Source: JALNZU01 sp964463695
Lineage (GTDB): Bacteria > Bacteroidota > Bacteroidia > Bacteroidales > F082
Assembly (NCBI GenBank): GCA_964463695.1
Contig: CAYXCZ010000006.1
Location: 80,356-144,355, forward strand
DNA: 64,000 bases
Direction of reading: 5' to 3'
The stretch's first letter is position 1. The number at the start of each line of letters is the position of its first letter. The position numbers and the translations under genes were made by a program. Of this stretch, positions 35,528 to 43,836 are shown piece after piece. The notes beneath the pieces are model-generated. The model was not told the DNA's origin, did not search any database, and saw only the letters and a list, made by a program, of their open reading frames with translations.

Positions 35528-36277
35528 ATGCTAAAAAAGACATTTTCAGGATTTATAGTGTATCTGTTTTCAATAGCATACGTAATGCTTTTTGCATCAT
35601 CTTGCGAAAATCCTGATCGTGAAACATCGGATCTTCCCAAAAACCAAAAAGCAGAGGAATCAGTATGGTGCGTAGAAGGTGTAGATGAGCTATTGAGAGG
35701 AGATATCTTAGTAAGACCCAATCTGAACCTTCTCCCGGGCACTTCTTCAGTGAATGATGGCAGGAACTTTGGACATGCTGCTTTAGTAATTAAAGGGTTT
35801 AAACACTCAAATCCAGACAGCCTTCTTGCTGGCGCAGTGATTGTTGAGTCGATTGCCAAAGACGTTTCAAAGGAATTTCAGGTGCGCGAAATACATGCGT
35901 TGACACATCACAAACTCGATGCTTTCAACAATGTAAATTTTGATGCTTCCAAATCGGGTAACCGCTACAGGCTGCGTTTACATCTTACAGTGGAGCAGAT
36001 AGATGCGATAGTTGTGTTTGCAATGCAACAGAAAGGTGATTTTTCCTCCTGGAATGCCTCTAAGCGTTTGCCGCCATCATCAGAAATAAATGGAATTCCA
36101 ACTGACTGGGCAGATAACTCCCACTGGTACTGTTCGTTACTGGTATGGCAATCGGTACTTGCAGTGACTGGTACTGACCTCGATCCAAACAAAGGTTATA
36201 TGGTTTATCCAAATGATTTGATTCAGTCTCCTTATTTTTTCAACACAGGCACTCATGTCGGGCGTGCTCGTTTTTAA
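35528..36277 (+). CDS. YiiX-like permuted papain-fold (NlpC/P60 superfamily) lipoprotein
   Basis: A 249-residue lipoprotein (lipobox LFASSC, cysteine 26). The order of active-site elements fits the circularly permuted papain-like YiiX/YebB family: GDILVRPN near 57, catalytic histidine in FGHAALVIKG (near 83), a glutamate in AVIVESIAKDV, and the nucleophile cysteine in HWYCSLLVWQSV (near 200). The end has DLDPNKGYMVYPNDLIQSP, typical of this family. Members are thought to be amidases or thioesterases acting on peptides or lipids. The target here is unknown. It is a single gene between divergent and unrelated neighbours. Confidence 0.78.
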   Translation: MLKKTFSGFIVYLFSIAYVMLFASSCENPDRETSDLPKNQKAEESVWCVEGVDELLRGDILVRPNLNLLPGTSSVNDGRNFGHAALVIKGFKHSNPDSLLAGAVIVESIAKDVSKEFQVREIHALTHHKLDAFNNVNFDASKSGNRYRLRLHLTVEQIDAIVVFAMQQKGDFSSWNASKRLPPSSEINGIPTDWADNSHWYCSLLVWQSVLAVTGTDLDPNKGYMVYPNDLIQSPYFFNTGTHVGRARF

Positions 36278-36341
36278 GATGTTTGGTAATTAAAGTGTGA
36301 AATTTCATACGAATTGTATCTTCATCTGATTCATAACATTT

Positions 36342-36373
36342 TTTGCAGCGTTTGCACATTTTTTGCACCTTTG
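36342..36373 (+). promoter_or_regulatory. Promoter of the glycosyltransferase-pyrC operon
   Basis: TTTG (36342-36345), a 20-bp spacer and CACCTTTG (36366-36373), a near-consensus box in which TA is replaced by CA. It lies over the longer TTG-initiated frame, which supports the ATG at 36412 as the start. Confidence 0.5.
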
Positions 36374-36411
36374 CAACGTTAATCATACAACATCCCATTT
36401 TTCAGGCTCAT

Positions 36412-37158
36412 ATGTCAGATAGTATCGTCATCATTCCAACCTTCAATGAAAAAGAAAACATTGAGAATATTATTCGCACTGTTTTCAAACTTCAAAAAGT
36501 ATTTCATTTATTAATTGTTGAAGATAACAGTCCTGATGGAACTGCTGCTATCGTGAAACGCTTGATGACCGAGTTTCCTGACAAGCTTTTTATTGAAGAG
36601 CGCAAGGGAAAACTGGGGTTGGGCACCGCTTACATTCATGGGTTTAGATGGGCTCTGCAACGTGGCTACGGATATATTTTTGAGATGGACGCCGATTTTT
36701 CGCACAACCCTGCCGACCTCGAGCGGTTGTATCTGGCAACTGCCGCTGAAGGTGCTGATATGGCAGTCGGTTCACGCTACATTACAGGTGTGAACGTGGT
36801 CAATTGGCCGATGGGACGCGTTTTGATGTCGTATTATGCTTCTTCTTACGTGCGTTTGGTCACCCGCATGAAAATAAGGGACACCACTGCGGGGTTTGTG
36901 TGCTACCGCAGAAATGTGCTTGAAAGTATACGTCTCGACAAAGTTAAATTTGTTGGATATGCTTTTCAGATCGAGATGAAATATACCGCATGGCGTCTTG
37001 GGTTTTTGATAAAAGAAGTTCCTATCATTTTCACCGACCGTACTGAAGGTACCAGTAAAATGAACAAACGTATTTTTAAAGAAGCCATTTTTGGTGTTAT
37101 CAATCTTCGATGGAGAGGGTTGATTGGTGCCATAAAACCGGTGGATAACAATACATAA
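36412..37158 (+). CDS. Polyprenol-phosphate mannosyltransferase-like GT2 protein (Dpm1 type)
   Basis: A 248-residue soluble GT2 enzyme. SIVIIPTFNEKENIENII opens the GT-A fold, VEDNSPDGT (near 40) binds the nucleotide, and MDADFSHNP (near 93) is the metal site. The C-terminal end of the domain has VPIIFTDRTEGTSKM, which with the length and lack of membrane helices matches dolichol-phosphate mannose synthase (Dpm1) homologues. It would transfer mannose or another hexose from a GDP- or UDP-sugar to polyprenyl phosphate on the inner-membrane cytoplasmic face. A longer frame starts at a TTG within the promoter and was rejected. It is followed by pyrC 15 bp later. Confidence 0.88.
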   Translation: MSDSIVIIPTFNEKENIENIIRTVFKLQKVFHLLIVEDNSPDGTAAIVKRLMTEFPDKLFIEERKGKLGLGTAYIHGFRWALQRGYGYIFEMDADFSHNPADLERLYLATAAEGADMAVGSRYITGVNVVNWPMGRVLMSYYASSYVRLVTRMKIRDTTAGFVCYRRNVLESIRLDKVKFVGYAFQIEMKYTAWRLGFLIKEVPIIFTDRTEGTSKMNKRIFKEAIFGVINLRWRGLIGAIKPVDNNT

Positions 37159-37173
37159 TAAAATCTTCCCTTT

Positions 37174-38526
37174 ATGTCGAAAAGCTACCTCATTGAAAAC
37201 GCCACCATCGTGAATGAGGGCAGAATTTTTAAAGGCCACGCAGCTGTCGCTGATGGAATTATTAAAGCTATTATTCCTGCCGGACAACCCTTGCCGGATA
37301 TATTTAAAAGTTTTTTGATCATTGACGCGACTGGTCTGCATCTTTTGCCAGGGATTATCGATGATCAGGTTCATTTCAGAGAACCGGGCTTAACATATAA
37401 AGGTGATATTTACACCGAAAGCAGGGCTGCAGTTGCCGGAGGGATAACCAGTTTTATGGAAATGCCTAATACCATTCCCAATACCCTCACCAACGAACTT
37501 CTCGAAGAAAAGTTTGAAATAGCCTCACGTTCATCCGTCGCAAATTTCTCTTTTTATCTCGGTGCTTCAAATCATAATATCAAGGATGTCGTACTTGTAG
37601 ATCCTTCAAAAGTGTGTGGAATAAAGGTGTTTATGGGTTCAAGCACAGGCAATATGCTGGTAGATGATCGTCAAACGCTTGAAAACATTTTTGCAGAAGC
37701 TCCTTGTCTCGTTGCAGTTCACTGCGAGCATGAACCTACTATTCGTGAAAACCTGATTCGTTTCAGACAAAATCCACCTGTTGAAATCCATGCTTCAGTA
37801 CATCCGCTTCTTCGCTCTGCCGAGGCTTGTTACCGCTCCTCCGCCGAAGCTGTAGAGCTCGCAACCCGTTATAATACACGACTTCATATACTTCATCTGT
37901 CGTCAAAAAACGAAATGAAACTCTTTCAAAACGACAGAGAACTGTCAGAAAAGAGAATCACATCAGAGGTGTGTATCCATCATCTTTGGTTTAACGATAC
38001 GGATTACAAACGAAAAGGTAATTGGATCAAATGGAATCCGGCTGTTAAATCGGCTGCTGACCAGCAAGCACTTTGGGAGGCTCTTTTAGATAACCGATTA
38101 GATGTGATTGCCACTGATCATGCCCCACACAGCTACGAAGAAAAATCCAGGCCATATTTTGAGAGCCCCTCAGGTGGTCCGCTTGTGCAACATGCTTTGC
38201 CAGCAATGCTCGATTTTTATCATCAGAAAAAAATCAGTCTCGAACGAATTGTTGAGAAGATGTGCCACAACCCGGCTATAGCTTTTCAAATTGACAAAAG
38301 AGGCTACATAAGAGAAGGCTATCATGCTGACCTTGTTCTCGTTGACTTGAACAAACCCAATCTGGTGGATGCTGATTCCATTCGTTATAAATGTGGCTGG
38401 TCGCCTTTTGAAGGTCATAGCTTCCGTTCATCAGTAACACATACGTTTATTAACGGTCACCTGGCCTATGAAAAGGGAGAAATTCATGATGAACAGTTAG
38501 GTATGCGCCTGATGTTTAACAGGTAG
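37174..38526 (+). CDS. pyrC: Dihydroorotase
   Basis: A 450-residue amidohydrolase-fold enzyme of pyrimidine synthesis that closes carbamoyl-aspartate to dihydroorotate. Family landmarks are DDQVHFREPGLTYKGDI (63-79), EMPNT with substrate asparagine (near 102), the lysine in GIKVFMGSSTGN (near 150), VHCEHE, HILHLSS and the catalytic aspartate in VIATDHAPHSYEEK (near 312). The first metal histidine of the usual H-x-H is glutamine here (Q65-V-H67). I recall this as a feature of the Bacteroidota dihydroorotases rather than a defect. It is co-transcribed with the GT2 gene upstream. Confidence 0.9.
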   Translation: MSKSYLIENATIVNEGRIFKGHAAVADGIIKAIIPAGQPLPDIFKSFLIIDATGLHLLPGIIDDQVHFREPGLTYKGDIYTESRAAVAGGITSFMEMPNTIPNTLTNELLEEKFEIASRSSVANFSFYLGASNHNIKDVVLVDPSKVCGIKVFMGSSTGNMLVDDRQTLENIFAEAPCLVAVHCEHEPTIRENLIRFRQNPPVEIHASVHPLLRSAEACYRSSAEAVELATRYNTRLHILHLSSKNEMKLFQNDRELSEKRITSEVCIHHLWFNDTDYKRKGNWIKWNPAVKSAADQQALWEALLDNRLDVIATDHAPHSYEEKSRPYFESPSGGPLVQHALPAMLDFYHQKKISLERIVEKMCHNPAIAFQIDKRGYIREGYHADLVLVDLNKPNLVDADSIRYKCGWSPFEGHSFRSSVTHTFINGHLAYEKGEIHDEQLGMRLMFNR

Positions 38527-38568
38527 GTGGAAGACTTTTTTTTTATTTTTCGCAATTTGCTTAAAACA

Positions 38569-38599
38569 AAAACCCTTCGCTTTTCAGGCAAAGGGTTTT
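38569..38599. terminator. Bidirectional terminator between pyrC and argF
   Basis: AAAACCCTT (38569-38577) pairs with AAGGGTTTT (38591-38599), with T-rich sequence following on each strand. It serves the two convergent genes. Confidence 0.8.
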
Positions 38600-38621
38600 G
38601 TAAATTTTGGTGATTCGGAAA

Positions 38622-39623
38622 CTAAGAACCTAAGGTGGCAACCATCACAGCTTTAATGGTATGCAGCCTGTTTTCTGCTTCATCAAATACAAGTGAAGCT
38701 GGCGATTCGAAAACTTCGTCGTTGACTTCCATAGCCTCAATTCCAAACTTTTGGTATATCTGTTCGCCTATAACTGTTTCTCTGTTATGGAATGCAGGAA
38801 GACAATGAAGGAACTTGACATTTGGATTGCCGGTTTTTTTAAGCATCTCGCCATTCACCTGGTATGGAAGCATGAGTTTGATGCGTTCTTCCCAAACATG
38901 ATCGGCTTCACCCATCGAAACCCACACGTCGGTATATAGAAAATCAACCCCATTAACTCCTTCGCTTACATTTTCAGTGAGGGTGATTTTCGCACCTGTT
39001 TCTTTTGCAATTTCAAGGCATGTGGCAACAAGTGCTTCTTCCGGCCAGTTTTGTTTTGGTGCTACTGCCCTGAAATCCATACCCATTTTGGCTGCTCCAA
39101 CCATCAATGAGTTGCCCATATTGTTGCGGGCATCACCACAGTAAGCAAATGCCACCTGATGCAAAGGTTTGTCGCTGTGTTCCATCATGGTGAGGAAATC
39201 GGCCAGAATCTGAGTGGGATGAAATTCATTGGTAAGTCCGTTCCAAACAGGGACACCAGCATATTTACCAAGCTCTTCAACGATGCTTTGGCCGTAGCCA
39301 CGGTATTCGATGCCATCATACATTCTTCCCAACACACGGGCTGTGTCTTTCATGGATTCTTTTTTACCAATCTGTGAGCCTGATGGTCCGAGATAGGTTA
39401 CATTGGCTCCCTGATCATAGGCAGCTACTTCGAATGCGCAGCGTGTGCGTGTTGAATCTTTCTCAAAGATTAGCGCAATGTTTTTGCCTTTTAAAAGCTG
39501 CTGTTCGGTTCCGGCATATTTTGCCTTCTTCAGATCCAGTGAAAGGTTGAGGAGAAATTTGATTTCCTGTGGAGTGAAATCCAACAATTTCAGGAAGTTA
39601 CGGTTTCTAAGATTAAATGCCAT
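38622..39623 (-). CDS. argF: Ornithine carbamoyltransferase
   Basis: A 333-residue transcarbamylase that makes citrulline from ornithine and carbamoyl phosphate. The carbamoyl-phosphate site is S57-T-R-T60 in EKDSTRTRCAFE. The ornithine-binding loop DVWVSMGEADHVWEERI (near 232) and the catalytic HCLPAF (near 273) are intact. The SMG loop marks true ornithine carbamoyltransferase rather than the N-succinyl- or N-acetyl-ornithine enzymes known from some Bacteroidota, so this organism likely uses free ornithine. The length fits anabolic ArgF or catabolic ArcB. No other arginine gene is near. The promoter carries a CRP-like palindrome. Confidence 0.93.
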   Translation of the reverse strand: MAFNLRNRNFLKLLDFTPQEIKFLLNLSLDLKKAKYAGTEQQLLKGKNIALIFEKDSTRTRCAFEVAAYDQGANVTYLGPSGSQIGKKESMKDTARVLGRMYDGIEYRGYGQSIVEELGKYAGVPVWNGLTNEFHPTQILADFLTMMEHSDKPLHQVAFAYCGDARNNMGNSLMVGAAKMGMDFRAVAPKQNWPEEALVATCLEIAKETGAKITLTENVSEGVNGVDFLYTDVWVSMGEADHVWEERIKLMLPYQVNGEMLKKTGNPNVKFLHCLPAFHNRETVIGEQIYQKFGIEAMEVNDEVFESPASLVFDEAENRLHTIKAVMVATLGS

Positions 39624-39666
39624 AAATGTATTTTTTGTGATTAGGTTCTTTTTTATTTCTAAGGTG

Positions 39667-39700
39667 CAAAATTAATAAATTATGTGAATTGTTTCACAAA
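39667..39700 (-). promoter_or_regulatory. Promoter of argF
   Basis: On the minus strand: TTTG (39700-39697), a 22-bp spacer and TAATTTTG (39674-39667). Confidence 0.55.
39683..39698. promoter_or_regulatory. CRP/FNR-type palindrome over the argF promoter
   Basis: TGTGAATTGTTTCACA is a perfect match to TGTGA-N6-TCACA, the operator form of CRP/FNR-family regulators. It is centred about 30 bp upstream of the predicted argF start site and overlaps the -33 element, a place where binding would more likely repress than activate. Confidence 0.5.
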
Positions 39701-39782
39701 CTAAAGGATTTTGAGTAAGATACCACACATTTTGTTATCAAATTGTCCAAAAGTGAACATGCTGTGAGTATGAATGAATCTT

Positions 39783-39790
39783 TATCTTTG
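39783..39790 (+). promoter_or_regulatory. -7 box of the GH29 gene
   Basis: TATCTTTG is a perfect -7 consensus 20 bp before the ATG. No clear -33 TTG is seen at the expected distance. Confidence 0.5.
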
Positions 39791-39810
39791 TCAGTAAATT
39801 GGCATCATTT

Positions 39811-41250
39811 ATGAAAAAGTTTCTATTCATTGCATTAATTGGCTTCATTGCTTCCCTTCATGGAAAAGCGCAATCAGATTTACATCCATATGAGTGGCCC
39901 ACCGACAGCCTTGTTTCAAGTAAGCTGAATGAGTGGCAGGATTGGAAGTTTGGTATAATCATCCATTGGGGTGCCTACAGCGAGTGGGGTGTGGTTGAAA
40001 GCTGGAGTCTTTGCCCGGAGGACGAACCCTGGTGCGAACGCAAAGGACAATATGCCGACGATTATTTTGCGTATGAGCGGGCGTATGAGAACATTCGCCG
40101 CAGGTTCTATCCTGATAAGTTTAATCCCGAAGGCTGGGCCAATGCTGCCAAAGATGCCGGTATGCGATATGTGGTTTTCACTACCAAACATCACGATGGC
40201 TTTTGTATGTTCGATAGTAAACTGACCGATTACAAAATCACTGATGCCGGAAGTCGTTTCTCTTCTGATCCAAGAAGTAATATCACTAAGGAGGTGTTTA
40301 ATGCTTTCAGCGGACAGGGATTGGCTATTGGGGCCTATTTCAGTAAGCCCGACTGGCACAACAACGACTACTGGTGGCCAAAGTTTCCACCGCTCGACCG
40401 GAATGTGAACTACAACCCGGTTAAGTACCCTGAAAAGTGGGATAACTTTCGCAAGTTCACCTATGGACAGATACAAGAGCTGATGACTGATTACGGAAAG
40501 ATTGATCTTTTATGGCTGGATGGTGGTTGGGTACGCCCGGCTGGCTCACTGACACCCGAAACCTTGCCCTGGATTGGGAAGAACCAGTGGATTCAGGATG
40601 TTGGAATGCCCGCTATTGCTTCAATGGCTCGTGAGAAACAACCTGGAATCCTGATAGTTGACCGCACTGTCCATGGCGAATATGAAAACTATCGTACTCC
40701 CGAGCAACAAATTCCTGTCGACGTGCCTGATTATCCATGGGAAAGTTGCATCACTTTGGGCGACAGCTGGTATAGCACAGGCCCTGCCGAACATTACAAG
40801 TCGAAATACTGGGCTATTCATACCCTTTCAAAGGTGGTTGCAAAAGGAGGCAATCTTCTTTTGGGTGTCGGACCCGATAAGTCCGGTGATTTTGTGCCGG
40901 AAGTATATCAACGCCTGAAAGAGATTGGCGATTGGATGCGTATCAATGGTGAAGCTATTTACAAAACCAAAACGCTGGCACCTTATCAGGTTAACAACCT
41001 GTGTTTTACACAATCTGAGAGTGGTAACGAGTGGTATCTGATTTATCTCTTAAATCCAAATGAAGAACTCCCCGACTTGATTCCGCTTGCAGATAATCTG
41101 CCTCTTAACCATAATAATATCAATATATTGGGAACTCCGTTCAAAGCTAGTATTGTAAAAAAGGATGGAAAATTCTGGTTGAAAACACCTGCAAAGCTGC
41201 AAAAGAATGCTTCAGAGAGCCCAGCACTGGCTTTCAAGTTTCAGAAATAA
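39811..41250 (+). CDS. GH29 alpha-L-fucosidase, secreted (first copy)
   Basis: A 479-residue enzyme with a Sec signal peptide (MKKFLFIALIGFIASLHGKAQ). A longer frame starts four codons earlier at TTG. The GH29 barrel is evident from GIIIHWGAYSEWGVVESW near 45, VFTTKHHDGFCMFDS near 125 and the nucleophile aspartate in LLWLDGGWVRP (near 236). NLLLGVGPDKSGDF and the C-terminal beta-sandwich follow. It removes alpha-linked L-fucose. No lipobox is seen, so the enzyme is probably periplasmic. It stands alone, back to back with argF, and ends 2 bp from the convergent unknown lipoprotein gene. Confidence 0.92.
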   Translation: MKKFLFIALIGFIASLHGKAQSDLHPYEWPTDSLVSSKLNEWQDWKFGIIIHWGAYSEWGVVESWSLCPEDEPWCERKGQYADDYFAYERAYENIRRRFYPDKFNPEGWANAAKDAGMRYVVFTTKHHDGFCMFDSKLTDYKITDAGSRFSSDPRSNITKEVFNAFSGQGLAIGAYFSKPDWHNNDYWWPKFPPLDRNVNYNPVKYPEKWDNFRKFTYGQIQELMTDYGKIDLLWLDGGWVRPAGSLTPETLPWIGKNQWIQDVGMPAIASMAREKQPGILIVDRTVHGEYENYRTPEQQIPVDVPDYPWESCITLGDSWYSTGPAEHYKSKYWAIHTLSKVVAKGGNLLLGVGPDKSGDFVPEVYQRLKEIGDWMRINGEAIYKTKTLAPYQVNNLCFTQSESGNEWYLIYLLNPNEELPDLIPLADNLPLNHNNINILGTPFKASIVKKDGKFWLKTPAKLQKNASESPALAFKFQK

Positions 41251-41252
41251 GT

Positions 41253-42272
41253 TTAGTTAACAGGGCGTACAATCTTTACATTCAGGATTGATTTCACTAA
41301 AAGTTGCAGGTCTTCGAGATTTTCTTGAGAACCATCATGATAATGCATAATAAGATTCACCCTGTCAGCTGCGGGTTGGTCCTCGAGGGTGATAAAACCA
41401 AGTGAGCGACCATCTTGTGTAAGGATTTTGATGTTACTTTGCTCGTTCCACCGGCTGAAAAAAGCTTCACCAGCCCATTTCCCAGATTCATATTCCGAAC
41501 GTATGATTACCTCTAGCGGAAAGGCTGAGATGGAGGCTCTCAATTGATTGTAATGCATCGTTTGATATTCACTGATCACTGCCTTTGCCTGAAGTTCTGT
41601 TTTAATTACTTTCTTTAAATCTTTTATTATTTGAAGTTGCATTTCTACATCAGCTGTTTCCCGGCTGGTGAAGGTTGTGGAAAGTTCCATAACACATTCA
41701 TATCCGCCCAGAGTCAAATGCAACTGAGCTTTTTCAGGAAAGTCTTCTTTTAAGGTTGCAGAGTATTTGATAGTCAGTAATTTATTGTTTTTATCCAGTA
41801 TCATCGCCTGCATCAGGGTTGGTATTGTCATCCCAAACGCTGACTCCGATTCAGTGTATTCATACATTCTTAACTCCAATTCTTTCCCATCTCTATCATT
41901 AAAAAGCAACCGCAAAGGGATGCTATCACTGCCTGGTGAATCAAAGTCCCAATGCGAAGTTTGTTCATTAAAAGAATAAATACCACTTGCTTTGTTAAAA
42001 TCGAAAGCGGAAAGGCTGTCAATGCCCAATTTTGTATTTTGGGATATAATAGGAAGGGGAGTCCCAGGTAAATATAAAACTTTTGTAAGCGCCTGATATC
42101 CACGTGAAAGTAGAATTCTTTTGGCATGGTTGGTCACTTCGGCATCAAAAGCACGAAGGTATTTCTGACTTTCAGCTTTGTCGGCCTGTCTGATACATGA
42201 AGAACCAAGCACAAGTGTGAGTGCTGTTATGACGACTGAAAATAATATTGAAAACGTGTTTTTTTTTAGCAT
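41253..42272 (-). CDS. Unknown lipoprotein
   Basis: A 339-residue lipoprotein (lipobox LVLGSSC, cysteine 26). I recognise no domain. The sequence alternates charged and hydrophobic residues in a pattern of beta strands (LHLTLGGYECVMELSTTFT, VEMQLQIIKDLKK) and has one further cysteine in the mature part. The region near 40-60 (AFDAEVTNHAKRILLSRGYQALTKVL) is helical. It is a single gene with a -7-like box on its strand (TACCTTTG, 42299-42292). Its end lies 2 bp from the end of the fucosidase gene, but the two converge, so they are not an operon. Confidence 0.7.
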   Translation of the reverse strand: MLKKNTFSILFSVVITALTLVLGSSCIRQADKAESQKYLRAFDAEVTNHAKRILLSRGYQALTKVLYLPGTPLPIISQNTKLGIDSLSAFDFNKASGIYSFNEQTSHWDFDSPGSDSIPLRLLFNDRDGKELELRMYEYTESESAFGMTIPTLMQAMILDKNNKLLTIKYSATLKEDFPEKAQLHLTLGGYECVMELSTTFTSRETADVEMQLQIIKDLKKVIKTELQAKAVISEYQTMHYNQLRASISAFPLEVIIRSEYESGKWAGEAFFSRWNEQSNIKILTQDGRSLGFITLEDQPAADRVNLIMHYHDGSQENLEDLQLLVKSILNVKIVRPVN

Positions 42273-42497
42273 TTGAATGAAGGACAGACTGCAAAGGTAT
42301 TGAAAAGAGTGTCAAAATTCACCGGAAATGCTTCTGGAAATCTGATATTATTGATGATTTTTGGGATTATTTCTGAAAATCGAAATGTACTTTAGGTTGC
42401 TTTCAGGCTTAATTCTTTTAAAGAATTTTAAATTAATCAAAGAATTTTTGATTTTTGAATTCAAAGATAATAGCTTCATTTTTCTCTTATTTTTCTA

Positions 42498-42528
42498 TTG
42501 ACATCAAGTTTGAAATATTGTATTTTTA
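42498..42528 (+). promoter_or_regulatory. Promoter of the T9SS propeller-like gene
   Basis: TTG (42498-42500), a 20-bp spacer and TATTTTTA (42521-42528), one mismatch from consensus, 20 bp ahead of the chosen ATG. Confidence 0.45.
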
Positions 42529-42547
42529 CAGCTTCAACTTACAGATA

Positions 42548-43735
42548 ATGAGAAAGATAGTTATTCTCTTTGTTTTTTACTCGATGATTATCGATGTGCA
42601 TTCGCAATGGATCCCATTAAGTACCGATTTTGTCCCTAATGTTGCTGTCACGGCTTTTGGGTCAAGTGTAATGACAGGGCAGACATCCTTTGGAATGTTT
42701 GATCTGGCTGTTTCAAATGATTATGGAAATACCTGGGTTGGAGCCGATCTTCCGCTGTCAACTGGAATAACTCATTTAATTACTTGTGATTCATTTATTT
42801 ATGCTTGTACTCCTAATGGTATATTTAAGTCACCAAAAAATGCTCTTAGCTGGTCTGCTTTCAATGAGGGTTTACCCAATGGGCGGGTAGATAAAATATG
42901 CCTGAAAAATAATGTTCTTCTTGCTGAGGGAGTTAATGGAATTTACAGAAGAAATATTGACGATAACTCATGGGTAATGGTTTGTGAAACCAGCCCTGTT
43001 GGTGGAATTTATGATTTTGATTTTGATGACGACCGTATCGTGCTTGCTGGCTACGATGGAGTCGCTGAAAGTGCTGACATGGGATTAAACTGGTCAGTTT
43101 GGAGTGATTATATTTTTGAATGGACCGCAGTGGCCCTAAAGGGAGACACCATTATTGCAGCTTCCAAAGGAGGCGTTTACAAAAAACTTATCTCATCAGG
43201 AACTATTACCAAAATCAGCGACGGACTGATTAAGTTATGGAATCCAAGTGGTTATGACTATTATGGCGAATTTGAAATGTTTCATTTTGTTGGTGATAAC
43301 ATTTTTCTTTGTGGTCAAACAGGTGTATATAAACTGTCAAAAAACAATTGGTATTGGGAACATACAGGTTTATCATTTTGGACCTATTCTTTGGCTGACA
43401 ATGGGTTAATGCTCTTTGCAGCCAAAGGATACGATGGTATTTGGGGATGTTCTTTGGATCATTTACTAACAAATACACGCGAAATATCTGCAGTTCAGCC
43501 TACTATTGAAATTTCCCCCAATCCATCCTGTGATCAAATAACTATCACTACCAATTGTTTGGGCAACAAAAATATTTTTTTGTCCATCATCACTACCAAT
43601 GGCCTTCAGCTTGCAACTTACCAAATTACAGAACCAACTACAACCATTGATGTTAGCACATTTTCGAGTGGTATGTATTTTATCAAAATTACTGATGGTA
43701 GATTAGTTAGAACAAAAAAGTTTCTGAAACAATAG
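42548..43735 (+). CDS. Secreted beta-propeller-like protein with T9SS sorting domain
   Basis: A 395-residue exoprotein. The start was placed at the ATG that gives a signal peptide (MRKIVILFVFYSMIIDVHSQ); the longer frame covers the promoter. The middle (25-310) has repeated BNR/sortilin-like blades such as SNDYGNTWVGADLP, SADMGLNWSVWS and GIFKSPKNALSWSAF, typical of six- or seven-bladed propellers. The last 80 residues are a type A T9SS sorting domain (ISPNPSCDQITI, STFSSGMYFIKI, terminal KKFLKQ). The ligand or function is unknown. The propeller suggests binding or sialidase-like folds, but no catalytic residues can be named. Confidence 0.8.
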   Translation: MRKIVILFVFYSMIIDVHSQWIPLSTDFVPNVAVTAFGSSVMTGQTSFGMFDLAVSNDYGNTWVGADLPLSTGITHLITCDSFIYACTPNGIFKSPKNALSWSAFNEGLPNGRVDKICLKNNVLLAEGVNGIYRRNIDDNSWVMVCETSPVGGIYDFDFDDDRIVLAGYDGVAESADMGLNWSVWSDYIFEWTAVALKGDTIIAASKGGVYKKLISSGTITKISDGLIKLWNPSGYDYYGEFEMFHFVGDNIFLCGQTGVYKLSKNNWYWEHTGLSFWTYSLADNGLMLFAAKGYDGIWGCSLDHLLTNTREISAVQPTIEISPNPSCDQITITTNCLGNKNIFLSIITTNGLQLATYQITEPTTTIDVSTFSSGMYFIKITDGRLVRTKKFLKQ

Positions 43736-43836
43736 TATTTTTCTTAACGTTCAACCTCTTTCAGAAATACCTGGACTTATTTAAAATAGGTCATTTTATT
43801 CAAATTCAGTCGACCTATTGATATTAAATGCTTGCT

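Noticed and set aside
36343..36411. TTG-initiated N-terminal extension of the Dpm1-like protein
   Set aside because: It overlaps the predicted promoter, and the GT2 fold begins immediately after the ATG at 36412.
38622..39623. N-succinyl- or N-acetyl-ornithine carbamoyltransferase
   Set aside because: The WVSMGE ornithine loop and HCLP motif are those of ordinary ornithine carbamoyltransferase.
42455..42547. 31-residue extension of the T9SS propeller-like protein
   Set aside because: It covers the promoter-like elements, and the signal peptide starts at the ATG at 42548.
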